The notes beneath the pieces were generated by a model that was not told the origin of the DNA, made no database searches, and saw nothing but the letters and a program-made list of their open reading frames with translations. Below, piece after piece: positions 8,549 through 17,285 of a stretch of 64,000 nucleotides of DNA. Each line of letters starts with the position of its first letter. The first letter of the stretch is position 1. Source of the stretch: Planctomycetota bacterium (lineage in GTDB: Bacteria; Planctomycetota; Planctomycetia; Pirellulales; Pirellulaceae); NCBI GenBank assembly GCA_014238905.1, contig JABAAE010000013.1:124001-188000 (forward strand). Direction: 5' to 3'. Both the position numbers and the translations under genes were made by a program.

Positions 8549-10696
8549 TTAGAAAAAAGTAGTCAGGATATCCAGACTAAAGACAAATAGCATTAATGAA
8601 ATGAGGAAAATAAAACCAATTAATGATGCAATAAATTGTGTATTTTCATTGACCGGTTTTCCCGTCACTCCTTCCCAGATCAGGAAGGCAGCATGGCCAC
8701 CATCGAGTACCGGGATCGGAAGGAAATTAACAATGGCCAGGTTCACGCTGATGAACGCCAAAAACGCCAGAAAGAGTCCCGGGCCCTCCAAGGCAAAGCT
8801 GACAGCCACACCGCCGATGGTGATGGGACCACCCATCGTTGTAACGGAAACCCGCCCGGTGATCAGTGCCCGCAGGAAATTGAAGATCCGGCCCATGTCT
8901 TTTTGAACTCGCTTCATCCCCATGCTAAAGGCTCCCGACCAACTGTCAGGTTTGACAATGATCTGATCACTGTTGAGTCGGATGCCCCGGGCATCGACAA
9001 ACCATTGATCCGATTCAGCCCAGTTCAAAGAAAACTCCTTGGGCTGTTTGTCCCGCTCAACGGTGATGGCCAACTTGGTCGACATCATTCGGTTCTGTAA
9101 AATGGCTTCTACCATTGGCCATCCAAAGGGGTAGGTCGCAAAGTCATAATGTTTGTCGGGAAACCCGATTTTTTTTTCTGAATCAGCGTCAGCGGTGTCG
9201 GCAATGAATTCTGCTCGAATGATTTTGTCGCCCGGCAGGATCCCTGCTTTCTTGGCCGGAGAGTCAGCAACGACATTGGCAACCTCGTTGGAGACTTTGA
9301 AGGCCAATCCGATTTCGTCGATTGAAATGGGGAAATTAAAATCGAGATTTCGGAAAAACGGTACACGGGGAATCAGCTCAACCTCTCGTTCGATTCCCTC
9401 AGCATTCGCGACTCCCAAGGTGATGGATTCGCTTCGGCGGGCAAACGAACGCAAGCGAAAACTCAGGGTCAGGGGATCGCCAATGGCTTTTCCGTTTAAC
9501 GTGATCAACTTTTCACCTTCCTTGATTCCAGCCGTGGCAGCAGGAGAGTTCGACTGGAGGGCAATCACAGGTCCAAATTCCATTTCCATTCCGAGGATTT
9601 TCCTTTTTCTGGAAGGCACCTTGATCGAGACGCGTTCCACGTCGTCATTTAATTCCGTAATCGGCCGTATCCCGAGGCGGGCGACGGTCAGTGAGATATC
9701 TTTGTCGAAATTTTGGGAAATCAGCTGCCGCATTCTTGCACCGTTTGAGACCGTCTCACCATTGACTTCGACGATTACATCGCCGTTTTCCAGGGCGGGT
9801 TCTGCGAGAGAGGCAGCCGATTGGGGAACAATGGCATTTTCTTTGGAGAGTCGCGTGGAGACATCGGGTTGGATTCCCACGGCTGCAATGGTGCGGTATC
9901 GGAGTTGAATAATATCATTTTGAGGCTGGACTTCAATTTTGATCGGTTCGCTGACGGACTTTCGCTGAACGTAATGAACCGCTTTGCCGGAAGTCCCGAT
10001 TAGAGCATTGGCCTCTCGAAAATCGCTGAATGAAATGGCAGCCACGGGTGGTTGGTCGCCGATCTGGACAATTTCGTCACCTGGGCGGAAGTCAGCCTTG
10101 TAGGCTGGTCCGCCTGCCATCACTCCCCCCACGCGAGCAGGGATTTCAGGTACACCATATTTGAATGCGAGCATTGCAAAGACAGGCGCAAACAGGAGAT
10201 TCATGATCACGCCGGCGGAAATGATCCAAAACCGTTGAACGACACTCTTCGCCCGGTAGTCACGGGGATCGAGTTTTGTAGGTTCGGGGACGGATTCCGC
10301 TGGGGAATCATCCTCGGAAGCGGTATTGGTTTCCTTTTCCTGATCATCAACAGAGGCTTCGCCTTCGTCTTCGTCGGGTTTGGATGGAGTATCCTCTTGC
10401 CCCAGCATTTTGACGTACCCACCTAAAGGCAAATTCCCAACACCATACTCGGTTTCACCAATAGTGAATTTGAATAGATACTGGGGAATAATGGTCACGC
10501 CAAAAATCTTTGGAAACGGAACATTAAACCCGACGTAAAAAGCTTCCACTTTGACACCGCATGATTTTGCGGCAAGAAAATGGCCCAACTCATGGACAAA
10601 GATAATAAATCCCAATCCGGCAACCATCCAGAAAATACCTATCCAGGATTCAAGATTGAACCAGGAAAATTGTGCTGCTATTAAGCTGCAATCCAC
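8549..10696 (-). CDS. rseP: RseP-type site-2 zinc metalloprotease with four PDZ-like domains
   Basis: Intramembrane M50B protease of the regulated proteolysis pathway. The zinc site is FVHELGHFLAAK near the N-terminus, and the second conserved motif NFLPIPVLDGGH is near the C-terminus, flanked by membrane helices. I prefer a GTG start at 10696, because AAGGAGA lies 7 nt upstream; an in-frame ATG at 10720 is possible. The product (715 residues) is much longer than E. coli RseP (about 450). The extra length is an acidic, Glu/Asp-rich loop (about 105-150) and four PDZ-like segments, each with a DSPA/GDEI-type core (about 185, 300, 380 and 475), instead of two. The start overlaps the end of dxr by 16 bp, which implies translational coupling. 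Confidence 0.92.
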   Translation of the reverse strand: MDCSLIAAQFSWFNLESWIGIFWMVAGLGFIIFVHELGHFLAAKSCGVKVEAFYVGFNVPFPKIFGVTIIPQYLFKFTIGETEYGVGNLPLGGYVKMLGQEDTPSKPDEDEGEASVDDQEKETNTASEDDSPAESVPEPTKLDPRDYRAKSVVQRFWIISAGVIMNLLFAPVFAMLAFKYGVPEIPARVGGVMAGGPAYKADFRPGDEIVQIGDQPPVAAISFSDFREANALIGTSGKAVHYVQRKSVSEPIKIEVQPQNDIIQLRYRTIAAVGIQPDVSTRLSKENAIVPQSAASLAEPALENGDVIVEVNGETVSNGARMRQLISQNFDKDISLTVARLGIRPITELNDDVERVSIKVPSRKRKILGMEMEFGPVIALQSNSPAATAGIKEGEKLITLNGKAIGDPLTLSFRLRSFARRSESITLGVANAEGIEREVELIPRVPFFRNLDFNFPISIDEIGLAFKVSNEVANVVADSPAKKAGILPGDKIIRAEFIADTADADSEKKIGFPDKHYDFATYPFGWPMVEAILQNRMMSTKLAITVERDKQPKEFSLNWAESDQWFVDARGIRLNSDQIIVKPDSWSGAFSMGMKRVQKDMGRIFNFLRALITGRVSVTTMGGPITIGGVAVSFALEGPGLFLAFLAFISVNLAIVNFLPIPVLDGGHAAFLIWEGVTGKPVNENTQFIASLIGFIFLISLMLFVFSLDILTTFF

Positions 10697-11841
10697 TTGT
10701 TTATCTCCTTCCGCGCCCAAAGATCCATTGAGATCAATTGGTCCAAAGTTGGGCTCGGGTCAAAATCATGTTGTTTCAGTACGTCACGGCAGGCTCTGGT
10801 AATGTCCAAAAACCCGATTTGGCCATTCAAGAATGCGGCAACTGCCGCTTCATTCGCAGCATTGAGAACCGCACCCGTGGTGCCACCATTTCGGGCAACT
10901 TCCGATCCAAGAAGTAAAGCCGGAAATTTTTCAAAATCAGGCGGCTGAAAATCCAAATGAAATGCCTCTCGAAAATCTAGCTTTTCGGTAGGTCCGGAAG
11001 ATCGATCCGGGTAAGTCAAAGCGTACAGGATCGGAAGCTTCATGTCGGGAGGGCTCAACTGTGCCATCACGCTGCCATCGACGAATTCTACCAGAGAATG
11101 GACGATTGATTGAGGGTGAATGACCACCTCTATTTTTTCCGCCGGCAAATCAAATAGCCATCTCGCTTCAATCAGTTCCAGCGATTTATTCATCATCGTT
11201 GCTGAATCCACCGTGATTTTGGGCCCCATTTGCCATGTTGGATGGTTTAACGCTGATTTTACTGTTGCACAGCGGAGTTCATCCATGCTTGCATTTCGAA
11301 AGGGCCCGCCACTTGCGGTCAGAATGACTTTTCTGATGTTTTTTGGATTTTCACCATTTAATGCCTGGAAGATGGCACTGTGTTCGCTGTCGACCGGCAA
11401 GATGGTTGCGTTTCGTTGCTTGGCAAGTGACATGGCCAATGGTCCAGCGACGACCAGCGTTTCTTTGTTTGCCAAGGCAACCTGTTTTCCTGACTCGATA
11501 GCAGCCCAAGTGCTGCGCAGGCCTGCTGCCCCCACAATGGCGGCCAAGACCACGTCTACATCAGGGTGAGAGGCAATCGTTTCCAAATGGTCATGTCCGA
11601 TCAGAAAATCGGTTTCGTCAACGTCCGGAAAAGTCGATTTCCTGGCTGTTTCTGGATCTGAAGCAACGGCGAATGCGGGTCGATTCGCGATGACTTGTTC
11701 CCCGAGCACCTGAAGTTTGGAATGCGCCGAAAGGGCAAATAGTTCATAATTGTCCAGTGAATTAACCACTTGAATTGCGTTGGTGCCAATACTGCCAGTG
11801 GAGCCGAGTATGGCGATTTTTCGCATCGGTTTTTTCGTCAT
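10681..11841 (-). CDS. dxr: 1-deoxy-D-xylulose 5-phosphate reductoisomerase
   Basis: 386 residues, normal length. It converts DXP to 2-C-methyl-D-erythritol 4-phosphate in the MEP isoprenoid pathway, using NADPH. The N-terminal Rossmann motif is ILGSTGSIGTNAIQV. The central NKETLVVAG and DSEHSAIFQAL motifs supply the metal and substrate site, and MGPKITVDSATMMNKSLE is the family signature. A second in-frame ATG lies 5 codons in. The stop overlaps the start of rseP; dxr-rseP adjacency is common in bacteria and links isoprenoid and envelope functions. Confidence 0.97.
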   Translation of the reverse strand: MTKKPMRKIAILGSTGSIGTNAIQVVNSLDNYELFALSAHSKLQVLGEQVIANRPAFAVASDPETARKSTFPDVDETDFLIGHDHLETIASHPDVDVVLAAIVGAAGLRSTWAAIESGKQVALANKETLVVAGPLAMSLAKQRNATILPVDSEHSAIFQALNGENPKNIRKVILTASGGPFRNASMDELRCATVKSALNHPTWQMGPKITVDSATMMNKSLELIEARWLFDLPAEKIEVVIHPQSIVHSLVEFVDGSVMAQLSPPDMKLPILYALTYPDRSSGPTEKLDFREAFHLDFQPPDFEKFPALLLGSEVARNGGTTGAVLNAANEAAVAAFLNGQIGFLDITRACRDVLKQHDFDPSPTLDQLISMDLWARKEINKWIAA

Positions 11842-12275
11842 GGAGTTGGTTCGGTCAGTGGGTGGACCCTATTATGCCCCTTTGGTTTGATTGCCAATAC
11901 CCACCAGCCATAATTGAAATGGCAGCAAGTGCCATAGATTATCAAGGGTGTTGGGTTGGATGACTGCGAGGTTGGAAGAATTGGCTAAGTTTCAGGTGGC
12001 TGGCATTGTGGTAAAACAAGCTTGAAATTCAGGATATGAAACAAAAAATTGACTTTCCACTCTTTGAAGGCAATTGGGATATTATTGACGTTGCCGTAGC
12101 TGACGAGAGAAAAGGCCCATCAAATTGACGGTTTTTTTGAAACAAGTCTCGGGTATTTGAACGTAAGCTTGAAAGGAGAACCTTGGAATAGTTCTCTACA
12201 ATCCTAGCACTGAATTGGCTCTCCGAGCCAGTGACTCCACAAATTGATTCGATAAACGCTGCGAGACGAGAATAA
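11842..12275. other. Divergent intergenic region between dxr and ftsH
   Basis: 434 bp separate the divergent starts of dxr and ftsH, so promoters for both must lie here. I see AT-rich stretches but no clear operator, RNA gene or small reading frame. Confidence 0.5.
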
Positions 12276-14318
12276 ATGGATCCCGAAAATAAATCAAAGA
12301 AAAATTCTGAACCCAAGTCGGGATCCAATTATCTTCTGCTGTTCATTTTCCTTCTGGTCGTCTCGTTGATTGCATCGATGGCGGTGTACAACAATGCTGG
12401 ATTCTCGATTTCTTATAAAGAATTCACTGACTACCTTCAGAAAAAAGAAGAGTCCGAGGATAAAGAGAACTTTTCCTTTCTGGTGTTTCGGGAGCAGGGC
12501 GATCGCAAGTCTACCATTCGCATTTCCAATCTTCGGAAGATCCTTATTGGAGATCGTCGGATCAATGGAACGTTTGACTGGAAAGATGAATCCGGAAAAG
12601 ATAGCCAGTCGACACAGAAAAACTTTGTCGTTTTCAAGCCGTTACAGGATTCCGAAGAATCGATCAGAAGAGTTTTAGCTGATTCAGGAACAGATTTCCA
12701 CTACACCGGCGGGCCCAGTTTCTGGTCAAAATGGGGGTCCTTTATTCTGTTCTCTGTTGCGCTTTTGATATTGTTTTGGTTGATGATTCGTCGACTGGGT
12801 GGTTCTGGTTCTCCGATGCAATTCGGCAGGAGTCGGGGCAAGCTGCACGCAGAAGAAGAGCTTGAAGTCTCTTTTACCGATGCTGCCGGGATTGACGAGG
12901 CTGTTGAGGAAGTGAAGGAGGTTGTGGACTTTCTGAAGTCCCCAGAAAAATTCCAAAAGTTGGGGGGGCGGATTCCCAAAGGGGTTCTATTGGTTGGCCC
13001 GCCGGGAACCGGTAAGACGCTGTTGGCAAAAGCGATCGCAGGGGAAGCAGGCGTGCCTTTCTTTAGCCTGTCAGGAAGCGATTTTGTCGAAATGTATGTT
13101 GGTGTAGGAGCCGCGCGTGTGAGGGACATGTTTCAGCAGGCTCAGGTAAAAGCCCCATGTATCATTTTTATTGACGAGCTTGATGCGCTGGGCAAGAGCC
13201 GGGGAGGGAATATCGCGGATCGACACGATGAACGTGAGCAAACACTCAACGCCTTGTTGGTTGAGATGGACGGCTTTAGCTCCAATTCGGGTGTCATCGT
13301 TGTGGCGGCAACGAATCGGCCAGAGACACTTGACCAGGCACTCCTGCGTCCCGGTCGGTTTGATCGCAACGTGCTGGTAGACCGTCCCGATGTCCGGGGG
13401 CGGGAATCCATACTGAAAGTCCATGTCAAGAATGTAAAATTGGGTGAAGATGTTGATCTTAAAAAAGTGGCTTCGATCAGTCCCGGTTTTGTTGGGGCGG
13501 ATCTGGCTAACTTGGTCAATGAAGCAGCACTTCGCGCCGCCAGGGATGGCAAATCCTCGGTCGATATGCAGGACTTCGACGAAGGTGTAGAACGGGTCAC
13601 CGCAGGTCTGGAAAAAAAACAACGGGTGATGAATGAAGAAGAAAAACATCGGGTTGCCTATCACGAGGCCGGCCATGCTTTGGTGGCCTATAGTCTTCCC
13701 AACACCGACCCGGTCCACAAGGTCAGTATTATCCCACGCGGCATTGCTGCCTTGGGCTATACGATGCAGCGGCCGGAGGAGGACCGCTACCTGATGACAC
13801 AGGCCGAATTGGAGAGTCGTATTCAGGTGCTATTGGCTGGCACGATTGCCGAGGAAATTGTTTACTGTGATATTTCGACTGGAGCTCAAAACGACCTGGA
13901 ACGTGCGACTGAAATCGCTTGCTCCATGGTCGCCGAATACGGTATGAGCCGTATGGGCAGGATCAACTTCAAGGAATCTAATCGGTCCGCGTTTCTTGCG
14001 GCGGGTGGAGGAGTTGAACGGTTAAGGTCGATTAGCGAAAAGACTCAGCGAGAGATCGACGAAGAAGTTGGCCGAATAATCAATGAGTCAATTGTCAAAG
14101 TGCGTCAGATCCTTGAGGTGCGCAAATCCAGTTTGATGGCCCTGACGCAACGTCTTTTTGAGGTTGAATCGGTGAACGGAGCCGAGCTGCGTGAGATTAT
14201 CGAGGAAACGGCTTGCGGTCCATTGGTGGTACCTGGGACGTCGGAGGTCTCGCATCAAAGTGGATTTGTGACCGGGTCAGAACCAGGCGATCAGAAGAAA
14301 GCTTCTCCGTCCGGCTGA
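12276..14318 (+). CDS. ftsH: ATP-dependent zinc metalloprotease FtsH
   Basis: 680 residues. Membrane-anchored AAA+ protease that degrades misfolded membrane proteins and selected regulators. The order is a first membrane helix (about 15-35), a periplasmic domain (to about 150), a second helix, then AAA+ with Walker A GPPGTGKT, pore loop VEMYVGVGAARVRD, Walker B FIDELDALGK and the SRH region, followed by the M41 peptidase with HEAGH (about 465) and a third zinc-ligand region further on. The C-terminus is short and Ser/Gly-rich. It stands alone between divergent dxr and convergent cysH. Confidence 0.97.
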   Translation: MDPENKSKKNSEPKSGSNYLLLFIFLLVVSLIASMAVYNNAGFSISYKEFTDYLQKKEESEDKENFSFLVFREQGDRKSTIRISNLRKILIGDRRINGTFDWKDESGKDSQSTQKNFVVFKPLQDSEESIRRVLADSGTDFHYTGGPSFWSKWGSFILFSVALLILFWLMIRRLGGSGSPMQFGRSRGKLHAEEELEVSFTDAAGIDEAVEEVKEVVDFLKSPEKFQKLGGRIPKGVLLVGPPGTGKTLLAKAIAGEAGVPFFSLSGSDFVEMYVGVGAARVRDMFQQAQVKAPCIIFIDELDALGKSRGGNIADRHDEREQTLNALLVEMDGFSSNSGVIVVAATNRPETLDQALLRPGRFDRNVLVDRPDVRGRESILKVHVKNVKLGEDVDLKKVASISPGFVGADLANLVNEAALRAARDGKSSVDMQDFDEGVERVTAGLEKKQRVMNEEEKHRVAYHEAGHALVAYSLPNTDPVHKVSIIPRGIAALGYTMQRPEEDRYLMTQAELESRIQVLLAGTIAEEIVYCDISTGAQNDLERATEIACSMVAEYGMSRMGRINFKESNRSAFLAAGGGVERLRSISEKTQREIDEEVGRIINESIVKVRQILEVRKSSLMALTQRLFEVESVNGAELREIIEETACGPLVVPGTSEVSHQSGFVTGSEPGDQKKASPSG

Positions 14319-14393
14319 TCCGCAGATTACATCACGCTATTTGATGACGATTCTGAACTCCCGGACCGTGAGGGTCTACCAGCCGAAAAAGCT

Positions 14394-14429
14394 GGTCAGC
14401 GGGGAGGTCAGCGAAGAGGTTAGCGAAGG
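14394..14429. repeat. Imperfect tandem repeat, 12 bp x 3
   Basis: Units ggtcagcgggga, ggtcagcgaaga and ggttagcgaagg follow one another in the short space between the convergent ends of ftsH and cysH. Confidence 0.75.
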
Positions 14430-14462
14430 GTTCCCTCAGAACGATGGGATTTGCCTTGACGA

Positions 14463-15239
14463 TCACTCTGTTGAATGCAGCCCGCATTCGGTTTTCTGGC
14501 TGCCGCTCCATCGACCTGATCGTTCGTCCTCACCAATTTGGATGGGCCGAGTGCAGGGTTGGCAGCCGATACTGGGAAACCCTTGATCATGGAGCGGATT
14601 GTAGGGAATCTTGTTTTCAAGGATGGTTGTCCAGATATCGGTCTTGGTCAGATTGGCCAGAGGGTTGATCTTGACCAGATGGAACTTGGAATCCCAGCCC
14701 ACAATGGGAGCATGTTCACGGTCCGGACTTTGGTCCCGTCGAATAGCGCTGATCCAAGCCGATTTTCCTTGTATGGCCTCGTGAATCACTCGGATCTTGC
14801 GATCGTGGCAACATCGATTGGGGTCACTTCGATAGACTGGGCCGCCGTTCTGTCGTTCGTACTCTTCCACTGAGAGTTCAGGTCGCCGCAGCGTGACTTC
14901 GATTCCGAACTTGGTTAGGACCTGGTCTCTCAACTGCAGAGTCTCGTCGAATTGGTAGCCGGTATCGAGATTAAAACAGTCGACCTGGCGATCAATCTTG
15001 GAAAGCAGGTACAAAATGACCATCCCTTCCGGGCCAAATGCGGTCGCAAACGTAAGCCGTTTTCCGAAATGGGCGACCGCCCACGCAAGAATCACCTCAG
15101 GCGGAGAGGACTCCAGTTCCCGGTTTTTGTGAGCCATCTCGTCGGAGGTCATCTTCGAAAGGGGCTCAGAAACGATGGGGAATTGATCCGGTGGTGGAGG
15201 GTCGATACTAGCTGGAGGGTCGGTTTTTGACGAAAACAT
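14463..15239 (-). CDS. cysH: Fe-S dependent adenylylsulfate (APS) reductase, CysH family
   Basis: 258 residues. Reduces activated sulfate to sulfite in assimilation. The ATP-pyrophosphatase-like fold is shown by FATAFGPEGMV and LDTGYQFDET. The protein has both cysteine pairs of the [4Fe-4S] APS-type enzymes (C143-C144 in RCCHDRK and C226-x2-C229 in GCQPCT) plus the catalytic ECGLH (C252). PAPS-type E. coli CysH lacks the two cluster pairs, so APS is the expected substrate. The partner activation genes cysD and cysNC are at 60-63 kb, not adjacent. The first about 28 residues are Pro-rich and probably disordered. Confidence 0.93.
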   Translation of the reverse strand: MFSSKTDPPASIDPPPPDQFPIVSEPLSKMTSDEMAHKNRELESSPPEVILAWAVAHFGKRLTFATAFGPEGMVILYLLSKIDRQVDCFNLDTGYQFDETLQLRDQVLTKFGIEVTLRRPELSVEEYERQNGGPVYRSDPNRCCHDRKIRVIHEAIQGKSAWISAIRRDQSPDREHAPIVGWDSKFHLVKINPLANLTKTDIWTTILENKIPYNPLHDQGFPSIGCQPCTRPIQIGEDERSGRWSGSQKTECGLHSTE

Positions 15240-15243
15240 TATC

Positions 15244-15279
15244 TTAAGATCACAAATACGATCAACTTAATATAGTATA
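15244..15279 (-). promoter_or_regulatory. Candidate promoter/operator of cysH
   Basis: On the minus strand TATACT (complement of 15274-15279) could be a -10 box. Just downstream, TTAAGTTGATC (15270-15260) and GATCTTAA (15251-15244) form an imperfect inverted repeat in the very AT-rich leader, a layout that would suit a repressor site. This rests on pattern only. Confidence 0.3.
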
Positions 15280-15796
15280 AAGGACTCTCTACCTTTTTCA
15301 ATCGGCCATTGTTGGCCGGAAAATCCAAAAAATCGTTATTTGGAGGCTGAAAGGCCTGACTTTGTTAGTTGGCTTGGGAATCTGTAGGAGCTTGTTACCA
15401 ACGGGTCGCCGAGGGCGAAGACGATTGAACAGTCGCGAAACGACTGTTTTTGCTTGGGTTTAGGTTCTTTTTTACCCCAGTCGATCGGTTGTCAGAAAAA
15501 TCAGGGCTGGCAGAACATTGGTTCGCCTGCGAAAACCCTCTGTGGGCAAAAACGAGCATTGTTGGCTTCGAGTCGGAGTGGCTTAGAGGGACGGTTTGGC
15601 TTGATGATCATTGCTAATCCAATCCAAACAGGAGGGTTGCATCAAGTTGGGGTGTTGCAGAAATGGTCAAACCGTTGACCCAATAAATATAGTAAAGTGA
15701 CAGGAAAGCAATGATATTCACTTCAAGTCGGGCTGAATGGCCCGAAGCCCATTGCAGATGATGTTAATCGGTTAAAAAGAGAGCAGGTTGGAACTT
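15280..15796. other. Intergenic region upstream of cysH and of the small membrane protein gene
   Basis: About 520 bp between the cysH promoter and the small gene at 15797. Short frames exist, but none has family character or a good ribosome site. I assign nothing here. Confidence 0.4.
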
Positions 15797-15946
15797 ATGT
15801 CCCTGTTAGCGGAGCAATCCAGTAGTGCGGCCTACGGGCTGGTGTTTTTATTTCTGATTCTCGGTGCCTGTGCGATTGGCATTCCCCGTTTTCGAAAACT
15901 GGATCCGTTGTCAAAGCGAAAGAAAAATAGAAATAAGCGGAGTTAG
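15797..15946 (+). CDS. Small single-pass membrane protein (49 aa)
   Basis: An ATG frame with an upstream purine-rich stretch (GAGCAGGTTGGAAC). The product starts MSLLAEQSSSAAYGL, continues as a hydrophobic helix of about 18 residues (about 15-32), and ends in a strongly basic tail rich in Lys/Arg (RKLDPLSKRKKNRNKRS). That is a clean N-out/C-in single-pass topology by the positive-inside rule. I do not recognise the family. Length, hydrophobic core and basic tail make chance unlikely, but only homologs or ribosome profiling would prove it. Confidence 0.55.
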   Translation: MSLLAEQSSSAAYGLVFLFLILGACAIGIPRFRKLDPLSKRKKNRNKRS

Positions 15947-16312
15947 GTTCCGCTCACATACGCTTGGCATTTTCGAGACGCCAATGCCCTGGATCATGAT
16001 TTGATTCATAGACATCTTCAACCTTGAGCTATCGTGATCATCTCGCTCTGGCTAATTCAAAAGATTGACGTGGCATCGGTTACGAGTGGGTTGCCCTTGA
16101 GTTGTTCATCACAGAAGTCTCCTGATGTTGTGTCTGCGATTTTTATTACGACCTGACAGATGGACCGCTAACACAATGATCGACACTTAGCGCTTGACCG
16201 AGGGGAATTCCAGCGTTCAACTAAATGAACTACCACGGAAGAAGGAACGATTATTGCGGTTCACGTTCATTTATTGTGCCACGTCCCCCCCCCATTTCAA
16301 AAGGTCCATGGA
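15947..16312. other. Intergenic gap, no gene seen
   Basis: 366 bp between the small membrane protein and the FGE-like gene. It probably contains the promoter of the latter. A run of nine C residues occurs near 16287. Confidence 0.4.
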
Positions 16313-17155
16313 ATGCCCTCCAGTCGCTCAAAACTGATCCCTTACAAGCGAATAGTTACCTGGCCACTTGTTGGTTTGCTTTCTTTGCTGTTTGTGGACC
16401 GGTCTTGTTCACAGCAACAGCAAACCGAAACTAAAACACAGGAAGCTCTGCTACGGAAATTTGCTAATGAATGGGTGGAAATAAAACCGGGTAACGGGAA
16501 ATTTCCTGGGGAGATGGAGGTGATTCATTCGAAGACGGGGAAAAAACAGTCGGTGAAATTTAATGAAGTTTTTTCTGTATCACGCTACGAGGTGACTCAG
16601 GAACTGTGGCAGACTGTCATGGGAAATAACCCTAGCCGCTGGAAAGGGAATCGGAATTCAGTTGAGATGATCGATTTTTCTGAGGCGGTTAATTTTTGTG
16701 ACAGGCTCACCAGGATGCTGCAAACTCAGAAGTTGATCCGCCCAAATCAACGGGTAAGGCTGCCTACTGAAATTGAGTGGGAATATGTTGCGAGGGCTGG
16801 AACCAAGACTCGTTTTTCTTTTGGCGAGGACGAAAAAGACCTAGGTGATTACGGATGGTTTACTGGAAATGCAGCGGGTAACGATCCTCCAGTAGGTGCC
16901 AAGAAGCCCAACCCCTGGGGCCTGTACGATGTGCACGGTTACCTTTGGGAGATCTGCATTGATTCTTTCGCGACAGAAAACCCGTTGGTTCATTTACCAT
17001 CGCAGCACTGGTCGGTGAAGAAAACATCACCTGTTCTCAGAGGGGGAAGCTGGAAAGATAAGGCCGACAAATTGGCATCCGATTTTCGATTGAAGGCCAA
17101 GCAGGATGGGAAAGACGATGCGGTAGGCTTACGTTGTGTGTTGGTTTCAAATTAA
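16313..17155 (+). CDS. Formylglycine-generating-enzyme-like (SUMF1 fold) exported protein
   Basis: Start placed at the ATG at 16313, which gives a basic N-terminus and a hydrophobic segment (about 16-28) typical of a signal peptide; a start at 16274 would only lengthen the N-region. The FGE/C-lectin-type domain covers about 60-280, with RYEVTQELWQTVMGNNPSRW, RLPTEIEWEYVARAGT, NPWGLYDVHGYLWE, LRGGSWKD and the terminal VGLRCVL. The tandem cysteines used by true FGE for catalysis are not visible. So it is an FGE-fold protein of unknown function rather than a proven sulfatase activator. No sulfatase gene lies nearby. Confidence 0.82.
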   Translation: MPSSRSKLIPYKRIVTWPLVGLLSLLFVDRSCSQQQQTETKTQEALLRKFANEWVEIKPGNGKFPGEMEVIHSKTGKKQSVKFNEVFSVSRYEVTQELWQTVMGNNPSRWKGNRNSVEMIDFSEAVNFCDRLTRMLQTQKLIRPNQRVRLPTEIEWEYVARAGTKTRFSFGEDEKDLGDYGWFTGNAAGNDPPVGAKKPNPWGLYDVHGYLWEICIDSFATENPLVHLPSQHWSVKKTSPVLRGGSWKDKADKLASDFRLKAKQDGKDDAVGLRCVLVSN

Positions 17156-17285
17156 ACCCATTCGCGTTTATAGGTTATTTACTTGGGTTATTTACTTGGG
17201 AAGAGCGAAGACGTATTGGTTTTAGCCCCGCTCTTGTTTCCAGTACGGTGTCCAAAAAGCACCAGACCCGATTGAGAGATTCTGG

